Part shown: positions 10,291 to 46,305 of the stretch, piece after piece
Numbering within the stretch: the stretch's first letter is position 1
Layout: each line of letters starts with the position of its first letter
Assembly (NCBI RefSeq): GCF_045679555.1
Contig: NC_092115.1
Location: 36,984,728 to 37,048,727 of the forward strand
Reading direction: 5' to 3'
Length of the DNA stretch: 64,000 nt
DNA from: Salvelinus alpinus
Lineage: Eukaryota; Chordata; Actinopteri; Salmoniformes; Salmonidae
Translations under genes and position numbers: made by a program
Notes under the pieces: model-generated
Told to the model about the DNA's origin: nothing
Database searches by the model: none
What the model saw: only the letters and a program-made list of their open reading frames with translations

Positions 10291-13200
10291 TCAATATATT
10301 TTATTAAACTAAATCACCAGTGCTGTGGCAAATGCCACCTCACCACACGTTTCTGGCGGCCCAGTATGGGTGCAAATCCGATTCAAAAGTCGAACATGCA
10401 CGAGATGGTGCGCATGAGCAAGATGAAACACCATTGCACGAGCAAACTGAGTCGAGAGAGAAGAAATGTGGTCGAGCGAGCAGAGGACGGGTCCCGCGAG
10501 TGCACAGGCAAGTCGAGAGCGCTATAATTAAACTTGAGATCTTGTGTAACTTTAAGCGAGCAGAAAGAACATCAATGTCACAGATCAAAAATAAAAATGT
10601 ATTAAATAGTACATATAGAACAGTAAGCAAAGATCTGTGATAATTGTTTTTTAAATATTTTTTTTATCTGGTCAGATAAACACTCAACAGCCTACTCGAC
10701 CGCTCGGAGGCGTCAGCATGGTCCTAAAACACACCGTTGCCTCGTTTTGCATCACATTCCAATTCTAAAACTGGGGGGGACAAAAATGCAATTTCAGAAT
10801 GTGGGGGGACATGTCCCCACCGTCCCCAGTGAAAGTTGTTCCCCTGCAATATTTACCCAGAGGAAAATGGGGGAGGGTCATGCTTTTTCAATTTCAGTCA
10901 GGGGGAGGGTTTAGTATTTTGCAGCATATTTGACTAGAATAAATACTTGCCATAGGCCTACTTGCGCAATGTACTGAACTATGCATGCCACAGTAAGGGA
11001 TGGATATTCCAACCCTGAGCCCCGGCCTGCTCTGCTCTTGCTGATCAAAAACTTTTTTTGTGCGCTGCCTAACCAATGGCTGTGCTGTGTAGGCCTATGG
11101 TGGCAGTTCAAGAGGAGTCAAAGGCTTCTTCCAAAAATTGTTTTTGATTAAGCCTAGTCCAAAACATTTATGCGGACGAGCCTATAACCTATGTTCTGTT
11201 CAATTTGAGAAGGAGAGTGTGAAGATGAGGAATATGTTTCTTGCTCATGATGTATATTTATCAGAGTTATTGACCTCACAATTGTCCAGATTCGAGTAAC
11301 TTACATTGTGGTGCTGAAACTTAAAGCAGCAGCCGCGACACAATCAATCAGAAATGGACAGCTCATGGTGCTGAAAGTAGGCAAATTCTAGTAGGCATAA
11401 TTCATTTAAACCCTCTTATTTTAGACTTACTAACAACAAGAGGGCTTTGTGTTGGAGCTTGTTTCTTCCTATTTAAGAAATAAGAGGTAGGCCTACCTGT
11501 TTGACAGATAAAATTAGGCTATAGGCTGCTATATTCATAGATTTTATATAGCAGCCTGCATTCCTCCACCCACCATGCACTCCACCCACCATAAAATAGC
11601 CTATCTCCATGTCAGTGAAGGGCTGTTAAAGTTAAAACCAAGACTCAAATTGAGGGAGTATGAGAGGGTATGCCATAGGTTTACTTTAGAAAATGGCAAA
11701 AAGCACAGATCTACCCTTTGTTAGCTTACAATAAAACTGATCCAATTATATAACAGCACTTTGGTCTACAATGCTTTATGTTAGAAACAAGCTGTAAAAT
11801 ACCTGGGAAAGACGTGACTCCGATGCATATGAGGATATCATTGTTAGTTTCTTTTACATTCAGAGGCTGCGCTACAACTTTCTACAGCTGAGGAGACAAA
11901 ACATTGACTTGCATGGGAAGTAAATCTAATTCTGTCACTATCAATTGATTAAGATATTCACTTTCTGTACAATGGAAGATGTTTAAACCCAGACAGCTTT
12001 TAGGAAAACAATTGTGAACTTCTCTCGTTGGGTTAAACCACAGAAGTAGCCAGCAGAACTTCTTCAGGATTGGTGTCCTGTCTGCGGGATGGTTGAGCTA
12101 ACGTAGGCTAATGTGATTAGCATGAGGTTGTAAGATTATTATTTTTTTCGCAGGACATAGATATATCTGATATGGGCAGAAAGCTTAAATTCTTGTTAAT
12201 CTAACTGCACTGTCCAATTTACAGTAGCTATTAGAGTGAAAGAATACCATGCTATTGTTTGAGGAGAGTGTACAATTATGAACTTGAAAATGTATGAATA
12301 AACCAATTAGGCACATTTGGTCTTGATACAACATTTTGAATAGATATGCAAGATTTCACTGGATCACTCTAAAACTTTGCACATACAGTGCTGCCATCTA
12401 GTGGCCAAAGTCTAAATTCAGTCTGCGCTAGAATAATTCATTATGCCCTTTCTCTTGCATTTCAAAGATGGTACAATTTTTATTTTTCAAACAGTTTTTT
12501 TTTTCTTTGTATTATCTTTTACCAGATCTAATATGTTATATTCTCCTACATTCCTTTCACATTTAGACAAACTTCAAAAGTTTTTCCTTTCAAATGGTAT
12601 CAATAATATGCATATCCTTGCTTCAGGGCCTGAGCTACAGGCAGTTAGATTTGGGTATGTCATTTTAGGCGAAAATTGAAAAAAAGGGGCGGATCCTTTC
12701 AAGCTTTTTTTTTTTTCATCAGTAGGCCTAACTTTTGACAGTACCATGCTCAGATTCCTAATGACATCTCAGATTTAATCATTTGCAAACAGGGACAGTT
12801 TCGTTGCAAACAAGACACACTGATTTGGCGTTGGAGAAAAATGATAAGATGAACACAGACCTACCTCTGTCCATTCTTAGCTTGTAATTTCTGTCATTTG
12901 TATGGTATAAAAAAAAGATTCTGATATGTACAATCAAATGCAATTGCATGAAATGTTTCTAAAAGGCTCGTTTTTTTCTCAGACCTGCAAATACAATGAT
13001 AGATTCATGAAATGCTTTTACTATAAAGGAGATCTTTCCACCCCTACTCTTGTCCATGGTGGTCTGTGAACCCACAACCTTCTGGCCCGCAGCCCTGTGC
13101 GCTATCAAAATTCCTGCTTTGCCATGCAATGCTTACAGGACAAAGAACAGTTTCTAAAACTGCAGTTCTAAGGCTCTGGTCTGTCCAAGTGAGGGTAAAT

Positions 13201-13642
13201 GGTAGAAATGTTCTCTGCTATCCACTTTATGTTTAAATTATTATTTTGGGTATTGGGGAGGGTCACTTGTTTTTTTTCAAGCATTCGGGGACGGTTTAGG
13301 GAAAATATATTTCCTGAAGGGAGGGCCATCCATTTTCATTTCAGAGGTCAGATTTTCTCCATGTAACCCTTATTATAAATAACATTCACTCCCTCAGGTT
13401 AGGCAGGGCTCTGGTTCTTGTTGTACTATATCCTGTAAAAATGTTATTATTACTGTTATTAGTACTGTCATTTCAGTGAATTCAGAAAAAAGTGGGACAC
13501 ATTTTGCATTTCTGTCTTCTGTAAACCTTCTTCAGACATCTATCCAACATATTAGCCCAACACATTTCTGAAATCCTCAGATGTTTCCTAATCACACAAA
13601 ATGTAATTGTCATTGCAGTAAAATTAAGACTATAATAATGGT
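10291..13642. other. Unassigned 3.3 kb
   Basis: No exon is recognised. Near both ends are related GGGGAGGGTCA-rich stretches (10868-10920 and 13252-13345), hinting at an old element of unknown class between them. A CTCF-like motif is at 12391-12406. Confidence 0.3.
12391..12406 (-). promoter_or_regulatory. CTCF-like motif
   Basis: The minus strand reads CCACTAGATGGCAG, a full match to the known vertebrate CTCF core CCASYAGRKGGCAG. Motif match only; occupancy is unknown. Confidence 0.45.
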
Positions 13643-13972
13643 GTCCCAGTTTATCTAATAATAATAATAATAATACATGGGACTTATATAGTGCTTTTCA
13701 AGGACCCAAAGTCTTTTTACAATTAAAGAAATTAAAAAGAAAAACAACAAAACAGGACTCAAAACAAAACACCAGACTAGACGAGACATGAGTAAAAACA
13801 GGGGTGGGCTCAACGAAGAGAAAGAGTGTGATGTATCAGTGTATGGGGAGGTGAGGGTTGGGATTTGGATACGAACCCGGTTTAGTGTAGGGGGTAGGGT
13901 AAGTGTTAGGTGCTGCTCAGTATGATGCAGAGGAGTGTCTTAGTAGTGTATTTCTTTGCTTGCTTGTGTGTG

Positions 13973-15881
13973 TCAAATTAAATCACATTTTATTGGTCAC
14001 ATACACATGGTTAGCAGATGTTAATGCGAGTGTAGCGAAATGCTTGTGCTTCTAGTTCCGACAGTGCAGTAATATCTAACAAGTAACCAAACAAATTCAC
14101 AACGACTACTTTATACACACAATGTAAAGGGATGAATAAGAATATGTACATATACATATATGGATGAGCGATGGCCGTGCGGCATAGGCAAGATGCAGTA
14201 GATGGTATAGAATACAGTATATACATATGAGATGAGTAATGTTGGATATGTAGACATTATTAAAGTGGTGTTATTTAAAGTGACTAGTGATACCTTTATT
14301 AAATCCATGTATTCAATTTTTGGCAAGAGTCTGTATGTTGGCACTAGCCACTCTATGTTAGTGATTTCTGTTTAACAGTCTGATAGCCTTGAGATAGAAG
14401 CTGTTTTTCAGTCTCTCGGTCCCAGCTTTGATGCACCTATACTGACCTCGCCTTCTGGATGATAGTGGGGTGAACAGGCAGTGACTCGGGTGGTTGTTGT
14501 CCTTGATGATCTTTTTGGCCTTCCTGTGACATCAGGTGGTGTAGGTGTCCTGGAGGGCGGGTAGTTTGCCCCCAGTGATGCGTTGTGCATGCGTTGTGCA
14601 TGCGTTGTGCTACCCTCTGGAGAGCCTTGTGGATGTGGGCGGAACAGTTGCCGTACCAGGCGGTGATACAGCCCGACAGGATGCTCTCGATTGTGCATCT
14701 GTAAAATTTTGGGAGTGTTTTAGGTGACAAGACAAAGGTTGACGAGGCGCTGTTGCGCCTTCTTCACCACGTTGTCTGTGTGGGTGGACCATTTCAGTTT
14801 GTCCATGATGTGTACGCCGAGGAACTTAAAACTTTCTACCTTCTCCACTACTGTCCCGTCGATGTGGATGGGGGGATGCTCCCTCTGCTGTTTCCTGAAG
14901 TCCACGATCATCTCCTTTGTTTTGTTGATGTTGAGTGAGAGGTTATTTTCCTGACACCACACTCCGAGGGCCCTCATCTCCTCCGTGTAGGCCGTCTCAT
15001 CGTTGTTGGTAATCAAGCCTACCACTCTAGTGTCGTCTACAATCTTGATGATTGAGTTGGAGGCGTGCATGCCCACGCATTCATGGGTGAACAGGGAGTA
15101 CAAGAGAGGGCTGAGAAAGCACCTTTGTGGGGCCACAGTGTTGAGGGTCAGCGGGGTGGAGATGTTGTTTCCTACCCTCACCACCTGGTGGCGGCCTGTC
15201 AGAAAGTCCAGGACCCAGTTGCACAGAGCGGGGTCGAGACCCAGGGTATCGAGTTTGGAGGGTACTATGGTGTTAAATGCTGAGCTGTAGTCAATGAACA
15301 GCATTCTTGCATAGGTATTCCTCTTGTCCAGATGTGATAGGGCAATGTGCAGTTTGATGGTGATTGCGTCGTCTGTGGATCTATTGTGGCGGTAAGCAAA
15401 TTGGAGTGGGTCTAGGGTATCAGGTAGGGTGGAGGTGATATGATCCTTGACTAGTCTCTCAAAGCACTTCATGATGACAGAAGTGAATGCTATGGGGTCG
15501 GGGTGATAGTCATTTAGTTCAGTTACCTTCGCTTTCTTGGGAACAGGAACAATGGTGGCCATCTTGAAGCATGTGGGAACAGCAGACTGGGATAGGGATT
15601 GATTGAATATGTCCGTAAACACACCAGCCAGCTGGTCTGCACATGCTCTGAGGACACGGCTAGGGATGCCGTCTGCACCGGCAGCCTTTCGAGGGTTAAC
15701 ACGTTTAAATGTTTTACTCACGTTGGCTGCAGTGAAGGAAAGCACACAGGCTTTGGTAGCGGGCCGTGTCAGTGGCCCTGTATTGTCCTCAAAGCGAACA
15801 AAGAAGTTGTTTAATTTGCCTAGGAGCAAGACGTTGATGGTTGATGTCCGCGACGGGGCTGGTTTTCTTTTTGTAATCCGT
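13973..15881 (-). mobile_element. LINE (L2/CR1-like), 5'-truncated, minus strand
   Basis: A minus-strand reverse transcriptase reading frame plus 3' UTR, ending at 13973 with the (TCAAAT)-type tail. TTGTGTGTG occurs on both sides (13964-13972, 15882-15890), a 9-bp target duplication by retrotransposition. Only the reverse transcriptase and C-terminal part is retained; the endonuclease half is lost. Confidence 0.85.
14437..15829 (-). pseudogene. LINE reverse transcriptase pseudogene
   Basis: Reading frame 14720-15829 (369 residues) has RT landmarks: NPRKAAGADGIPSRVLRACA, VPVPKKAKVTELNDYHP, FAYRHNRSTDDAI, and LFIDYSSAFNTIVPSKL (motif A). In motif B-C the expected A-D-D is V-D-D (IKIVDDTRVVGLI). 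A frameshift near 14725 moves the C-terminal part (FYRCTIESILSGCITAWYGN) to another frame. Inactive. Confidence 0.85.
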
Positions 15882-16533
15882 TTGTGTGTGGGGTGGGGGG
15901 GGCTTAAGAGTAGGCCTTGTCAAAGAGGTGGGGTTTTAGGAGGGACTGAAAGATGTGATGGACTCAGAGTCACGGATGGCTGGAGGGAGTTCCAGAGCCT
16001 AGGAGCAACCCTGGAGAAGGCCCTGTCGGCGAAGCTCTGGAGCTTCGACCTGTGGATAATAAGGTGGCCTGCTGTGGCGGAATGGAGTGTGCATGTGGAT
16101 TGGTGGGGGGGAGAAGGTCTGAGAGGTAAGGGGGGGGGGGGGCAAGGTGGTGAAGGGCTTTGTAGGTCAGGAGGATCTTGTAATCAATGCGTTGGGAGAC
16201 GAACGAAGGACAGGGGTGATGTGCTGCCAGGACTTGGTGTGTGCTGCAGAGTTTTTAACCATTTGGAGCTTATGGAGGAAGCTTGAGTTGATGTCGGAGA
16301 GTACTGAGTTACAGTAGTCAAGACGGGAGGAGATGAATGCATGTATGAGGGTTTAAGCAGCAGGATGGAAGAGGGAGGACCTGACTTTGGCAATGTTACG
16401 GAGGTGGAAGAATGAGGATTTGACAATGTGTCTTATGTGGTGGTCAAATGAGAGGGTGGAGTCCAGGATGATGCCAATGTTGCATGCATGGAGGGAGAGA
16501 CAGTGGTGTCGTCAATGGATTTGTCCCAGTCTA

Positions 16534-16645
16534 CCAACGCAGGAGTGGCTTTGGGACAAGTCTCTGAATGTCCTTGAGTGGCCCAGCCAGAGTCCGGATT
16601 TGAACCAGATCGAACATCTCTGGAGACCTGAAAATATTATACAAG
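16534..16645 (+). mobile_element. Tc1-like fragment (58500 family)
   Basis: A 110-bp piece encoding [20 protein letters not shown], the catalytic-E region of a Tc1 transposase. It keeps the four residues (PDLN region) that the fuller copy at 58500 lacks. Confidence 0.75.
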
Positions 16646-16679
16646 TGGTTAGGAATGGTTTTTAATAAGACTAGAAGAG

Positions 16680-18600
16680 AAGTAGTCAATTTCTCCTAAA
16701 CCTTCAACCATGAAAGACTATCATGCATTTTGTTGATGTTTGTGTAGTTAAGGGCAAGGTGTGCTGCTTTGCATTGATCCAGCTGCAGCTTTGCTAGGTC
16801 TTTCTTTGCTGCACCTGATCATGTTACCGGACAGTAATCAAGACTCGACAAGATCAAAGCTTGAACTAGTACATTTGATCTTTGTGTCAAAAACACAGAA
16901 TATCTTCTCAACAACTTTGTCAATATGACCACCATGATACTGTCCATCCAAAGTGGTTTTATATGTATTTAAGACCAGTTTATTGTTAATTACCCATTCT
17001 GACACTTACTGTAACTCCTTGCGAAGAGTCTGTGAGCTCACTGGTTGTAGGTACTGATGTGTAGAGTGTGCAATCAGCAGCATGCATAGTCATTTTAGCT
17101 TCTCGTAAGACAAGTGGCAAATCATTTGTAAAAATAGAGTAACTGCAGTGAGGGATACCGCACTGTACATATCTGATGTTAGAGAAGCTTGCATTGAAGA
17201 ATACTCTTGAGTTCTATTGGTTAACACCGCAACCATGTGAGGTGATATAATGCCATTACAAGTGAGTTTTTCAATGACAAATGATGATCAATAACATCAA
17301 AGGCTACACTGAAATCTAACAATACAGCTCCAACTATCATCGTATTATTAATTTATTTTAGGTAGTGGAATTAGTTCAGCTTCCTTCCACACCTGTGGAC
17401 ACACACTCCTTTAGGCTTTGGTTAAAGACACAGCAAATAGGGGTGGCAATACAGTCTGCTACCATTCTCAATTGTTTCCTGTCTAGGGTGTATATACCTG
17501 GTGGCTTATCATTATTGATGGATAACAACTGTTTTTCCACCTCTTCCACACAATCTTGACCAAATTCAAAACGTCAGTCCTTCTCTTTCATTATTAGATC
17601 TTCAATACACAAATATGATAGTTCACTGTTCAACGTTGTCATTTCACCTCTCAGTTTGTCTACTTTACAGGTGAAATAGTCATTGAAATGGTTGGCGATA
17701 TCAAAAGGTTTTGTTAAAAATTACCCATCGACTTCAATGAACGATGAAGATGAATTGGGTTTTCTGCCCATAATATCATTTAAGATATTCTAGTCTTTCC
17801 CCTTGTTTTTTATGCCATTTATCTTGTTTTGGTAATATCATTTATTCTCTTTTTGTTAAGTCACAAAATTTCTCAATTTACAATGTGTCAACCAATCAGC
17901 TGAGCAGCCTGACTTGTTGGCCACCTCCTTTGCATCACTTCTTTGAACCATACACATTTTCAATTCATCATCGATCCAGGGAGCTCTAACAGTTCTCACA
18001 GTTACTTTCTTAACAGGTGCATGTTTGTCAACAATTGGCAAGAATAATTGTACAAATACTCAAAGTGCTGCAACTGGATTCTCCTCCTTATACACATCAG
18101 ACCAACATAAATGTTTTTACATCTTCAACAAAAGAGTCCTGAGAAAATATTTTGTATGATCTCTTACAGATAACTTTAGGCCCTGCCTTTGTAACTTTGG
18201 CTTTCCTTGTTATTGCCACAATGTTAGGGTCACTGCTACAGCCAATGGGAGCTGATATTGCTTTGGAGCAAAGCTCTGCATCATTGGTGAAGATACGATC
18301 AATACAAGTGGATGTCACAGATCCGACACTATGGTATAAACTCTAGTTGGTTGAGTGATAACCTGGGTTATGTTACAGGTATTAGTCACAGTAAGAAGCT
18401 TCCTCTTGAGAGGACATCTAGATGATAACCAGTCACCAAGAAAATACATTCCTCTTGGTGGCCTATAGCAGCACCCTAAAATAAGAGGCCTGAGGCAGGT
18501 GAACCTGCAACCACTGACTGCTGATGTAAAAAGGGCTTTATAAAATACATTTGATTGTTGAATTCTTGTCTTTATCTTGCCGGGGAACAAAAGAGCAAGT
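16680..18600 (-). mobile_element. LINE (Rex1/L2-like), decayed, minus strand
   Basis: Minus-strand pieces encode endonuclease C-terminus (CRFTCLRPLILGCCYRPP; STCIDRIFTNDAELCSKA), a linker (MPIVDKHAPVKKVTVRTVRA, PWIDDELK) and reverse-transcriptase motif A (LLDFSVAFDVIDHH around 17270-17320). Many stops and frameshifts. Confidence 0.7.
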
Positions 18601-18987
18601 GGTTTTCAATAGTGTGTGTGGAGTTGTACGTTTGAGCTATTATGTGGGTAGTCTCTAGCCTAGTAGCTAGATCATTTTGTGCATTAGCAAACTCCTCGTC
18701 CACTCAATAAATAACAGAAGATGGCTAAAGGACACACAGACCACCTGGGATATACATTTTTGTTCTGTCCCCAGACAAGTTTATACAAAAGCCACTGTAC
18801 AACCACGTGAAATGTAATTTGTTGGTGAATCTCTCTTGTTTTTAAATTAGTTGTAATATAAAAATGTTTTGCATCTCTGGTGGGTGAAGACTTCTATTCT
18901 AGTACATTTTAGACAAAACTTGACCAATGTGTGGGTCAAATGAGAACTTCTGTGTTGACCTTGCTTTAAAAGAGTAAGCTTAACCTG

Positions 18988-20261
18988 GGGGGTATTCCAG
19001 AAAGATGGTTTAACAAATGCAGGATTCTCTGAACATACCTGGCTTTTCTTAACCAGATAAGGGAGTCCGGAAATACTTGGTTCCAGAACGTCTGCTTCTC
19101 GTTTAAGTAGCTAGGCTAAGCGAATCTCAAATTGCATGCAACATTCAAAAAGGTAGATGATAGATATGTAGTCAAAAGGCATAGCCCAGAACAAGAAACA
19201 ATTGTAACATACAACAAATGTTCACATATTTACCAAAAAAAGTAATTAATCCCCTGCCGCAAAAGCAAGAGGGAGCCTGGCAGAAAATTACTGAGTAAAT
19301 GTGTAAGTGAAGTATGGCAAACTTAATATTTAATAGGCCTAGTTTACACACATGGCTGATTAGTAATAAAGTTTTCAATTTAGAGAAGTTTTATTTCAAC
19401 ACTGGTGATATTACATGTCAAGGCTCTGGATAAATACTGTGTGTAAATTGTAGTAGCCTGCCACAGTTGCAATGGTATGCCCATTCCATAGCCTATGTAG
19501 GATGAATAATACTTTTCATGACAACACGGGAAACAATGTGTACTATGTTCAATTGTAACCCCATGGGAGTCGCAGATCTGACAAAAAAAAGGAAGATCAT
19601 GGAGTTGAATGACTGTTTCTGAAAATGACTTGGTTTGGTGAAGATGTAGGCTACAGTATTCAATAGCTACCTATTAATGCTGTGAAAAGATGTTCTATTC
19701 ACGTAGACTCTCTCATCTGGTCCAGAGGGTCTTTGAATGAGGATGTGTTCCATCTATAGAACCAATGACGCTTGGAATCTGCGAGATAAGTTAGGCTATT
19801 TATCATGTTGTCTAGTTTTATCAATTTGAGATTAGCAAAGCATCACTGGCAGTCAACTGACCGGAGCCTACTGTACCTGCAATTCTGATGCCCAGGGAAT
19901 GCAACAAAGACATTGAAACATCTCTTCTCAAAGGGATCTACTCGAAGTCCAATAACTCATTCCATTTGTAATGCATTGGGGACAATGCAGGCTCCGATGT
20001 AATTTGGATTTTCCGCAAATGGACAGTCCATAGTGACGAACAAGAATCTGATTGGCCGAGAGCCCCGTCTTTATTTACCAGGCCAGGCTAAGATCAAGTT
20101 AACCTAGTAGGTAGCAGGTTTGCTACAGAGCATTTGTTGCTATGATTTCTGATCAGGCTATACGTCAAGCTCTCTTTCTGGAAACAGGAAATTCTGAGTT
20201 TGCTCAAATTCTGGTTTGACAGATCTCGCTAACTCACTAATCTGGCTTTCTGGAATACCCC
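18988..20261. mobile_element. DNA transposon with 16-bp terminal inverted repeats, class unresolved
   Basis: Left end GGGGTATTCCAGAAAG and right end CTTTCTGGAATACCCC are perfect inverted repeats 1.27 kb apart. No transposase reading frame of useful length was seen, so it is non-autonomous or heavily decayed. The target duplication is unclear. Confidence 0.6.
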
Positions 20262-22340
20262 TCTGATGCCTGAAACAACCAATGTCAAAATAACACAAGG
20301 AACACGGTCTTCTGTTTATTGCACAAATCGTACATGTTTCCAACTGCACCAGTAGAACACAATATTAGGCAGCAGTGGAATAAATCATTGATCAAAAGCC
20401 TAAAAGATGCATTCAAGAACAAAGAAAAATAGGTCAAGACCTTGAAGGGAGAAAATTGAAAATGAAAAGGAACCAAACTCAATTCACTGTTCAACTGAAT
20501 CCTGCCGATATAGGCTAATGTAACAATTGGGGAGGTAATTTACAAAAGAAAAAACAAATTACGTCATCTTTGTCTCTTCATTTTAAAAGTACTTTGTCCT
20601 CATATATAATATAAACCTCTGCAACAATACCAATCAAATATTTTGACAAATTATTTCTAAAGTCAAACAATTTGCTAAAGATGATTTCTTTACAGTTTTA
20701 ATATATGTACATATCAATTGATCTAACTTCTATAATTCTCATACAAAATGAGAAAAAAGCTGGACTTTATCGCTGCCACAAAAAAAATAAAAAAATGGCA
20801 AGCAGATCAATCCTCCCTTCTTCTGTCCCCCTGGCCTGAATGCTATAACACAGACCCAGAGGCCTGAATGGGCAGATGGGCCCAGATATAGAGAATGGCT
20901 TCTGAAAGCCCACACAGGTCAAAAAGAGAGCCAAACAGCAGTCTCTACATCTGATCTCCAGAGGCTGATCAAACCTCAGGCTGATCAAACCTCGTTCCTT
21001 CTTTATGGAGTCTGATTTCTGGCAGAGGCTGACGGCTGGCATGAGCCGTGGATGTAGGTAGCAGGACCCGAGGCTTAGGGCCTCATCATCAGGGTTCCTC
21101 AAACAGAAAAGTGAGAAACCTTTTGGATGTATATACTGTATGCATTATGCAATGAGACCATCCAGGTGGTCCTCAGTAGCCCTCCAGCTCACCGTCTCAG
21201 CGAAATGTACTCTCAACGGAAGAGAGGATGGCTTAGGGAGGGAGGGGCTGAGGTCAGGGTGCTCGTCCAGGAGTGTAAAGGAGAAGGATGGGGGAGGTTA
21301 AGTTGGTGGAAGCAGAGGGAATCTTTCTTTCTCCTTGCTCCAGCCGGAGCTCTGTTTCAGACATTCCTGCTAAGTGCAAATCCCAAACTAAACAACTAGA
21401 GTCAAATGTACTCTCAGAGGAAGAGAGTACACCTTGACGTCACCGAGGTTTTTCCGGGGGCCAATGTAGCCAATGTTTCATAACATTGCATGGTTGGCCG
21501 CCAAACGCACACTTTGTCTAAGAAACTCACACCATATATCCCTGATTAAAGTGCACTCAGTAGCGTGGGAGGGGGGTGGGGGTTGGGCTGAGGGAGACGA
21601 AAAGCAACACAGCAGAGTGGAAGGGAAGAAGTCACCTGGTATAAGCCATCTGGAGGCTAAACTGATTGGCCACGTGCTGATGTTCTGAAGCTAACTTCGA
21701 GAAGAAGAGGGTGTAGAAAGTGTAAGGGGCTCGGGTTTCAAATCTATGGAGTGAATCACATTTGGGGGATGATCAGAGGTTAGAAGGTGTATTTCCCATC
21801 CCTCCATTTCTGCCATCACCAACAGAAAAGTATGAGGGAGAGAGGTTGTTAAGGAGAGTGGGGTAAATGTGTGCTCTGACGTTCAGCAGATTGTGAAATG
21901 TGTGTGTTGTTGAAGTGGTTATGTTCTTAGGGGCTTGGCAGAGCACATGTATGGGTGTACGAGTCCAAGTGGTTGTCTAGGGATGTGAGCATTCATCAGC
22001 CAACCTCTAATACAGATCAGAACAAAATCAGGGTTGAGACTATTTGCATCAGCAGACTGTATGAACAAAACTGTCTACAATTCACTCCCTGTCGGATAAG
22101 AAATTCTATTTTGTGTCTTGGTTTATACTAGTCACCCTCCCTACCCCTCAGCTGTGTGTATGTACTTATGTCTGCCTGTGTGTGTGTGTGTGTGTGTGCG
22201 CGTGTGTGTGTGTATGTGAATACCTTTACTGTTACTTATGGTCTCTCAGTGTTCATGTGTATCGATAGTGCCTGCCTATGTGGATAAATTCTAGGACAAT
22301 AAAGAGCGTGTGTGTGTGTACTCTCGCATGTCTCTTTGGC
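20262..22340 (-). other. Probable dcaf8 3' UTR and downstream flank
   Basis: No coding exon or recognisable transposon is seen here. The first minus-strand poly(A) signals after the stop are ATTAAA near 20692-20697 and AATAAA near 20314-20319, which would give a 3' UTR of about 1.6-2.0 kb. Where the transcript really ends is inference. A (GT)n microsatellite lies at about 22180-22212. Confidence 0.4.
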
Positions 22341-44945
<22,605 letters not shown>

Positions 44946-45223
44946 CTGTGGACAGAAGGAGAGCCTGGAATGAACAGAGAGACAGGGTCAAGTGAATTAC
45001 ATTGCTGGCTGCTTTTGAAGACAACTAATTATGTTGATGGTCAATAATTGCAATATGTCCAAACAACTGACTTGACCTTCTAAGTTATAGCAATGTAGCA
45101 AGACATCACTCAAGACAGCTAGCCAGTTTAGTCAGCTAGCTAAGGTGACTAATGAACAAATTAAGTTATATGATTGAAATCTTGCAAACTAGCTAGCTAA
45201 ACACATCAGCAACTAGGCCTTAA

Positions 45224-45489
45224 AGGAAAATTCCACCCCAAAACTATTTTGGTATTTGTTTCATTAGTCCATTGTTGATATAGTCCGAAAACGTTTTGCA
45301 TGTCAGCAATCAGGTTAAGATATATTTGCGTTTCAAAATACAGACAGCAAAATGCATTATACCGGCTGTTTTTCCGTACTTTGAAAGTTATTTATCTTGA
45401 AGACTTGATTGATGACATGCAAAACATTTTGGGACTATATCAACAACTCAAACAAATACCAAAAGATAGATTTAGGGTGGAGTTTTCCT
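45224..45489. mobile_element. TTAA-flanked miniature transposon (piggyBac or Kolobok type)
   Basis: A 266-bp element between TTAA at 45220-45223 and 45490-45493. Long inverted ends: AGGAAAATTCCACCCCAAAA versus the inverse of the right end, AGGAAAACTCCACCCTAAAT, continuing through TTTGGTATTTGTTT and TTGTTGATATAGTCC. No transposase. Confidence 0.85.
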
Positions 45490-45564
45490 TTAATGAAATC
45501 AAGTGTGCACCTATAGACTGGCAGTTAGTTTCATGTGTATCTAACTTTGCAGCCAGTAACTTGG

Positions 45565-46020
45565 AGTAAGCTAGCTGATTTAACGCCACTCCACGGTGAA
45601 GGAAGTTTCTGATAAAATTCACCAACAGACTAGAGCAGAGACCAGGCTTTGTGTAATCTAGCTCAGACAACATTGATTCGCCCAAGATCACTACTTAACG
45701 CTAACCTTGTACCTATGTTTGTCCCTTGTAGTCTGTGTTAGATGAAATCCATACTTTTTCAATAAACGTTAATAAAAATGGCCCACTGTTTCCTATTTGA
45801 GATTAAATTAGCACCTGCACATTTGCAAATGGCACGCAACTACAGAGGACAAACATAGGTACAAGGTTAGCGGTTCATAATTTAAATGTTTTGAAGTATT
45901 GATCTGAGGCGAATCATTGTAGTCTGAGCTAGATTCCACAAAGCCTGGTCTCTGCTCCATTTTGTTGGTGGTTCATCAGAAGTTTCCCTCACCATGGAGT
46001 GGTTTAGTAAGCTAGGCTGT
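45565..46020. repeat. Large imperfect palindrome (foldback)
   Basis: Arms about 45583-45732 and 45838-46004 are inverted copies. Shared blocks: CCACTCCA-GGTGA, GGAGCAGAGACCAGGCTTTG (GAGCAGAGACCAGGC), AATCTAGCTCAGAC, and GCTAACCTTGTACCTATGTT. A spacer of about 100 bp separates them. Confidence 0.8.
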
Positions 46021-46305
46021 AATACACAATTAATTGGTATATACAGCCTGGAACTGACTGCAAAATCGTGTATATGTTCCTTACTAGTCAGAATGTTGAA
46101 TACAATTACGTTTGAATGTACTCTACCGGTTATCAGTGCGGTTTGCCCTTCAGCTGCTCAAAATTTGACACAATATATCCACAAGAAAGTATTGTTTACC
46201 CATTTCTATCAACTGGCACATGCACAAAACCATGTAAATACCTGCTGACTTCAGTTAGTATGTATGCATCATGTGCACATGTTTGTTCATGACCAAAGGC
46301 ACTAG

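Larger units (their letters stand above)
13643..16533. repeat. Old dispersed repeat split by a LINE
   Basis: Left part 13643-13972 (GACTTATATAGTGCTTTTCAA start after an AAT microsatellite) and right part 15891-16533 (GGAGTTCCAGAGCCTAGGAG, GTAATCAATGCGTTGGGAGA, GAGTTACAGTAGTCAAGACG) belong to a multicopy fish repeat of class not resolved here. The LINE between carries a 9-bp duplication. Confidence 0.5.

Noticed and set aside
15603-16286. 227-residue plus-strand ORF
   Set aside because: Antisense to the LINE reverse transcriptase and then into a G-rich repeat.
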